The position numbers and the translations under genes are program-made. Source: Agreia sp. Leaf210 (GTDB lineage Bacteria; Actinomycetota; Actinomycetes; Actinomycetales; Microbacteriaceae). Taken from it: a stretch of DNA of 64,000 bases. The DNA is taken from contig NZ_LMKK01000001.1 in NCBI RefSeq assembly GCF_001421485.1, positions 687,717 through 751,716 of the forward strand, written 5' to 3'. Shown here piece after piece: positions 60,343 through 64,000 of the stretch (positions within the stretch are counted from its first letter, which is position 1; each line of letters starts with the position of its first letter). Below the pieces are notes generated by a model. It was not told the DNA's origin and did not search any database. It worked only from the letters and a program-made list of their open reading frames with translations.

Positions 60343-61575
60343 TCACCCGCGCGGCTGACCGACCCGCCCGGCGTCGCCGCGGGCGAAGCCGGCGGGGTCG
60401 TCGAGCAGACCCGCGAAGGCGAGTTCCGCCGCGCCGACCATGATGATGCGCGAGCGCAGGCTGGCCTTCTCGATGACCACGCTGTGACCCATGCTGCTCA
60501 TGGAACGCAGCCGAACGGCATCCGCCAGTCTTTCGCGCCCGACGCTGAGGAGCGACGCGAGGAACCCGCCGAGGATCACGATCTCGGGATCGAACATGTT
60601 CACGAAGTTCGAGATGGCCTCGGAGAGCATGTCGATCTGCCGTTGTACCTCGCGCATGACCTTCGGGTCGCGGGAGACACCGAGCGCGATCTCGAGCTCA
60701 TCCTGATCGGCCCGGGGAAGCTTGAGCACGGCGAGGAGCCGGCTGAGGCTCACCTCTGTCTCGAGGCATCCGGTGCGGCCGCAGTGGCAGCGCGAACCCA
60801 TGTTGTTCACCAGGGTGTGGCCGAGCTCGCCCGCGTAGCCGCTCGTGCCACGCAGCGGAGAGCCGCCGATGATGAGTCCCCCTCCAATGCCGCTCGCGCT
60901 GCCGTTGAGGTAGACGAGATCGTCCATGCCGCGGGCGATGCCGAACAGACTCTCGGCGATGGCGCCGAGGCTCGCGTCGTTGCCGGCGAACACCGGGTAG
61001 TCCAGCGCCTTTGCGAGCGCCGCGGCGAGAGAGGCGTCCCGCCATCCGAGGTGCGGGGCGATGAGCACCCGCCCGTCTTTGGAGTTCACCAGCCCGGGAA
61101 CGGCGACACCCACGCCGGCGACCCTGAAGCTCGACTCGATCTCGCCGCGCATCCCGTCGACGATCGCCTTGACGACGTTGACCGTCTCGTGCACCGTAGG
61201 CACCCGAACGGTGTCGTATCGGATGCGACGGATCACCTCGCCGCCGAGCCCGACGATGCAGACGGTGATGGCATCGACGTCGGGGTAGACGGCGAGCGCC
61301 ACGATGGCCGGATTCGGAAAGACCTGCACGCTGGGGCGACCGACCCGGCCGGAGACCGACTCGGGCTCGCCCTCGAAGGCGAGCCCGAGCTCGACCAGCT
61401 CGGCGACGAGTGCCCCGACCGTGGAGCGGTTCAACCCCATGCGCCGCGTGATCTCCGCCCTCGAGCAGCCGCCCGAGTGATGGATGAGCGTCATGACCAT
61501 CGACAGGTTGTAGCGCCTGAGCTGGTCGTTGCTCGAGCCGCCCCTGCTACCGAGGGCGAGTGATGCCGTACTCAT
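60343..61575 (-). CDS. ROK family transcriptional regulator 2
   Basis: A 410-residue NagC/XylR-type regulator: helix-turn-helix SRAEITRRMGLNRSTVGALV, ROK domain with GYAGELGHTLVNN and zinc motif CHCGRTGCLE. GAGG precedes the ATG. Lies 44 bp downstream of the sugar permease gene and next to ROK1, so it may belong to the same transcript as the ABC genes. Confidence 0.92.
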   Translation of the reverse strand: MSTASLALGSRGGSSNDQLRRYNLSMVMTLIHHSGGCSRAEITRRMGLNRSTVGALVAELVELGLAFEGEPESVSGRVGRPSVQVFPNPAIVALAVYPDVDAITVCIVGLGGEVIRRIRYDTVRVPTVHETVNVVKAIVDGMRGEIESSFRVAGVGVAVPGLVNSKDGRVLIAPHLGWRDASLAAALAKALDYPVFAGNDASLGAIAESLFGIARGMDDLVYLNGSASGIGGGLIIGGSPLRGTSGYAGELGHTLVNNMGSRCHCGRTGCLETEVSLSRLLAVLKLPRADQDELEIALGVSRDPKVMREVQRQIDMLSEAISNFVNMFDPEIVILGGFLASLLSVGRERLADAVRLRSMSSMGHSVVIEKASLRSRIIMVGAAELAFAGLLDDPAGFARGDAGRVGQPRG

Positions 61576-61619
61576 CCGACCTCACTCTCCCCTCGTGGTC
61601 TCGATATGCGGGCTCCGGA

Positions 61620-62831
61620 TCAGCGTCCGCCTGCGCGCCGCTTGTTGAAGATATCGAATGCGACGGCCAACAGCAGAACGAAGCCCTTGATGGCCATCTG
61701 CCACGCGGCATCGACCGACAGGATAGACAGTCCCATGTTGAGAACGCCCATCACGAGACCACCGATGACGGCACCCACCACGGTACCCACGCCACCCTGA
61801 ACGGCCGCGCCTCCGATGAAGACGGCCGCGATCGCATCCAGCTCGTAGTTCTGACCGGCCGACGCGACGGCACCGCCGGCACGGGCGGTCGAGACGACGC
61901 CGGCGAGGCCGGCGAGAATGCCCATGTTCACGAAGATCAAGAAGTTGACCCGCTTCGTCTTGACACCGCTCATGACGGCGGCGAACAGGTTGCCGCCCAT
62001 GGCGTAGACGTGACGGCCGAACACCGAGCGGTTGAGCAGGAAGGTGTAGAGCAGGATCAGGACGGCGAGGATGATCAGGATGATCGGGGTTCCGCTGTAG
62101 TCGGAGAGCAGCCAGGTGAACGCGAGGATGGCGACCGCCGCGATGCCGTTCTTGATCCAGAACGACACCATGGGCTCGCGAGGCAGGTCGAGCTTGCGCA
62201 GCGTGGCCCGCGAGCGCAGACCCTGAGCCAGCAGCACGACCACGGTCAAGGCGCCGAGAACGAGGGTGAGCACGTCGCGGCCGGCGACCTCGCCGAGCCA
62301 TGCGGGAAGCCATCCCGCGCCGATCGCGGTGAACTCGGCGGGGAGACCGCTGATCGTTCCGCCGGTGAGCAGCACGAGTGTGAGGCCACGGAAGATGAGC
62401 ATGCCCGCGAGCGTCACGATGAACGCGGGTATGCCGACGTAGGCGACCCAGAATCCCTGCCAGGCGCCAACCACACCTCCCACGACCAGAGCCAGGATCA
62501 CGGCGGCCCACCACGGGAAGCCCCAGGAGTTCATGCTGATGGCGGAGACCGCTCCGACCATGGCCACCACCGAGCCGACCGATAGGTCGATGTGGCCGGC
62601 GATGATCACGATCACCATGCCGATGGCGAGGATCAGAACGTAGGCGTTCTGCTGGATCAGGTTGTTCACGTTGCCGGGCAACAGGAGGCGGCCGTTCGTC
62701 ATGATCTGGAAGAGGATGACGATGACCGCGAGGGCCGCCAGGATGCCGTACTGCCTGAAGTTGATGGAGAGCTTGGGTATGCGCCGTTTTCCGGGCACCG
62801 GGGGTGTGAGGGTGGGGGTTGTCGTGCTCAT
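61620..62831 (-). CDS. ribose/xylose-type sugar ABC transporter permease
   Basis: A 403-residue CUT2 permease (BPD_transp_2 family, MmsB/XylH-like) with about ten helices; ILAIGMVIVIIAGHIDLSVGS is the family hallmark, and VFIGGAAVQGGVGTVVGAV lies near the C-terminus. AAAGGA precedes the ATG. It pairs with the two-domain ATPase 5 bp upstream. Likely substrate is a pentose (xylose or arabinose), inferred from family and neighbourhood. Confidence 0.92.
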   Translation of the reverse strand: MSTTTPTLTPPVPGKRRIPKLSINFRQYGILAALAVIVILFQIMTNGRLLLPGNVNNLIQQNAYVLILAIGMVIVIIAGHIDLSVGSVVAMVGAVSAISMNSWGFPWWAAVILALVVGGVVGAWQGFWVAYVGIPAFIVTLAGMLIFRGLTLVLLTGGTISGLPAEFTAIGAGWLPAWLGEVAGRDVLTLVLGALTVVVLLAQGLRSRATLRKLDLPREPMVSFWIKNGIAAVAILAFTWLLSDYSGTPIILIILAVLILLYTFLLNRSVFGRHVYAMGGNLFAAVMSGVKTKRVNFLIFVNMGILAGLAGVVSTARAGGAVASAGQNYELDAIAAVFIGGAAVQGGVGTVVGAVIGGLVMGVLNMGLSILSVDAAWQMAIKGFVLLLAVAFDIFNKRRAGGR

Positions 62832-62836
62832 CGGGG

Positions 62837-64000
62837 TCAGTCCTTTCCCGCGGTCATGTAGTGCATGAGGGTTTCCTGGGACGCGTTCTCGCGGGAGACC
62901 TCACCAGTGAGTTTTCCCTCCGAGATCGCATAGATACGGTCGGCGAGTCCGAGCAGCTCGGGCAGTTCGCTCGAGATCACGACAACGGCTTTGCCCTGCG
63001 CGGCGAGCTCGTTGATGATGCCGTAGATCTCGTACTTCGCTCCCACGTCGATGCCTCGCGTGGGTTCGTCGAGAATCAGCACGTCGGGGCCTGCGAAGAT
63101 CCACTTCGACAGCACGACCTTCTGCTGATTCCCGCCCGACAGCTTGCCGGTGATGGAGGCGACGCTGGGCGCCTTGATGTTCATCTTCTCGCGGTAGGAG
63201 TCGGCCACCTTGTACTCACGGTGGGAGTCGACGACGCCGGCCTTCGCGAGTTTGGCGAGGGCCGCGGCCGACACATTCACCTGGATGTCGCCGATCAGGT
63301 TGAGACCGTACTTCTTGCGGTCTTCCGTGGCGTAGGCGAATCCGTTGTGGATCGCCTCGTCGACGGTGCGGTTCTGGATCTCGACGCCGTTCTTGAAGAT
63401 GCGCCCCGAGATGTTGGTTCCGTAGGAGCGGCCGAAGATGCTCATGGCCAGCTCGGTGCGACCGGCGCCCATAAGACCCGCGAATCCCACGATCTCGCCG
63501 GCCCGCACGGTGAACGATGCGCCGTCGACCACCACCCGCGAGGTGTCGACCGGGTGGTACACGGTCCAGTCTTCGACGCGCAGTACCTCGTCTCCGATGT
63601 TGGAGTCACGGGGCGGGAACAGGCTGTTGAGATCGCGGCCGACCATGGCGCGGATGATGCGCGCCTCGGTCGCGTCGGGCCCGTCCATCGGGATGGTCTC
63701 GATCGTCCTGCCGTCTCGGATCACCGTGACGGTGTCTGCGATCCTCTTGATCTCCTTCAGCTTGTGGCTGATGATGATGCAGGTGATGCCCTGCATGCGC
63801 AGGTGATCGATCAGGCTGAGCAGGTGGGCCGAGTCCTCGTCGTTGAGGGCCGCGGTGGGCTCATCGAGGATGAGCAGCTTCACCCGCTTCGACAGCGCCT
63901 TCGCGATCTCCACAAGCTGCTGCTTGCCGACGCCGAGTTCGAGGATCTTGGTGGCGGGGTTCTCGTCGAGGCCCACGCGGGCCAAGAGGAGGGCTGCCTC
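62837..64000 (-). CDS. sugar ABC transporter ATP-binding protein, CUT2 type (5' end outside window)
   Basis: The last 388 codons of a two-domain ATPase of the XylG/MmsA/RbsA type; the start lies beyond 64000. Visible: end of ABC domain 1 ([31 protein letters not shown]-loop SHKL) and ABC domain 2 ([16 protein letters not shown] as degenerate Walker A, signature [27 protein letters not shown]). Coupled to the permease gene. The substrate-binding-protein gene would be expected just outside the window. Confidence 0.93.
   Translation of the reverse strand, partial: EAALLLARVGLDENPATKILELGVGKQQLVEIAKALSKRVKLLILDEPTAALNDEDSAHLLSLIDHLRMQGITCIIISHKLKEIKRIADTVTVIRDGRTIETIPMDGPDATEARIIRAMVGRDLNSLFPPRDSNIGDEVLRVEDWTVYHPVDTSRVVVDGASFTVRAGEIVGFAGLMGAGRTELAMSIFGRSYGTNISGRIFKNGVEIQNRTVDEAIHNGFAYATEDRKKYGLNLIGDIQVNVSAAALAKLAKAGVVDSHREYKVADSYREKMNIKAPSVASITGKLSGGNQQKVVLSKWIFAGPDVLILDEPTRGIDVGAKYEIYGIINELAAQGKAVVVISSELPELLGLADRIYAISEGKLTGEVSRENASQETLMHYMTAGKD

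Noticed and set aside
1-64000. tRNA, rRNA, CRISPR arrays, transposases or prophage genes
   Set aside because: None recognised on either strand by inspection; a dedicated tRNA or repeat scan was not possible.

Overview
High-GC actinobacterial chromosome segment, most likely from the family Microbacteriaceae or a close relative. The basis is codon use with G/C at third positions, LacI/ROK-regulated sugar ABC operons, a DevS/DevR pair, many leaderless genes with TANNNT -10 boxes, and actinobacterial families such as DUF5997, DUF6328 and orphan AbiEi/DUF559 proteins. No rRNA, tRNA, CRISPR array, prophage or intact insertion sequence was seen.

Region by region. 0-12.3 kb is a carbohydrate block: a solitary LacI regulator; a LacI-ABC (binding protein and two permeases)-GH127-second glycosidase operon, probably for beta-L-arabinofuranosides; and a LacI regulator divergent from a ThuA-like plus Gfo/Idh/MocA pair. 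12.3-22.1 kb is housekeeping and stress: ECF sigma factor, pgi, a DHFR-like protein, glutathione peroxidase, a frame-disrupted TMEM175-like channel, msrA/msrB, a short AlkD-like protein, SRPBCC, EamA/CGNR and a PPOX protein. 22.1-31.9 kb is a compact DevR (DosR)-like dormancy island: universal stress protein, P-type ATPase and VIT transporter in one overlapping operon, two further universal stress proteins, devS-devR, DoxX and a PPOX flavoprotein. Three stress-protein genes carry candidate DevR boxes at an identical distance from their start codons. 31.9-47 kb is mixed: mntP, AI-2E transporter, a frameshifted CynX-like MFS gene, folA-thyA, an AlkC-like protein, a soluble Ser/Thr kinase-GAF fusion, aldo/keto reductase with a TetR regulator, an HerA/DUF853 ATPase, and an orphan AbiEi/DUF559-type nuclease-like gene flanked by two copies of a 67-bp palindromic repeat.

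47.1-55.8 kb holds an enolase-superfamily racemase plus a saccharopine-dehydrogenase-like enzyme, then a GH51 alpha-L-arabinofuranosidase operon (binding protein, two permeases, abfA) under a LacI regulator with a perfect 16-bp operator overlapping the predicted start site and a 28-codon leader frame. 55.8-64 kb has a PAP2 phosphatase, a Bcr/CflA-type MFS pump, glycerate kinase, two tandem ROK regulators and a ribose/xylose-type ABC permease and ATPase, the ATPase running off the window end.

The two arabinofuranoside loci look complementary (beta by GH127, alpha by GH51). The solitary LacI at the window start and the LacI of the GH51 locus are close paralogues with nearly the same putative operator, so cross-talk is plausible. 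Neither CUT1-type operon encodes its own ATPase, so a shared MsiK-like ATPase elsewhere is expected.
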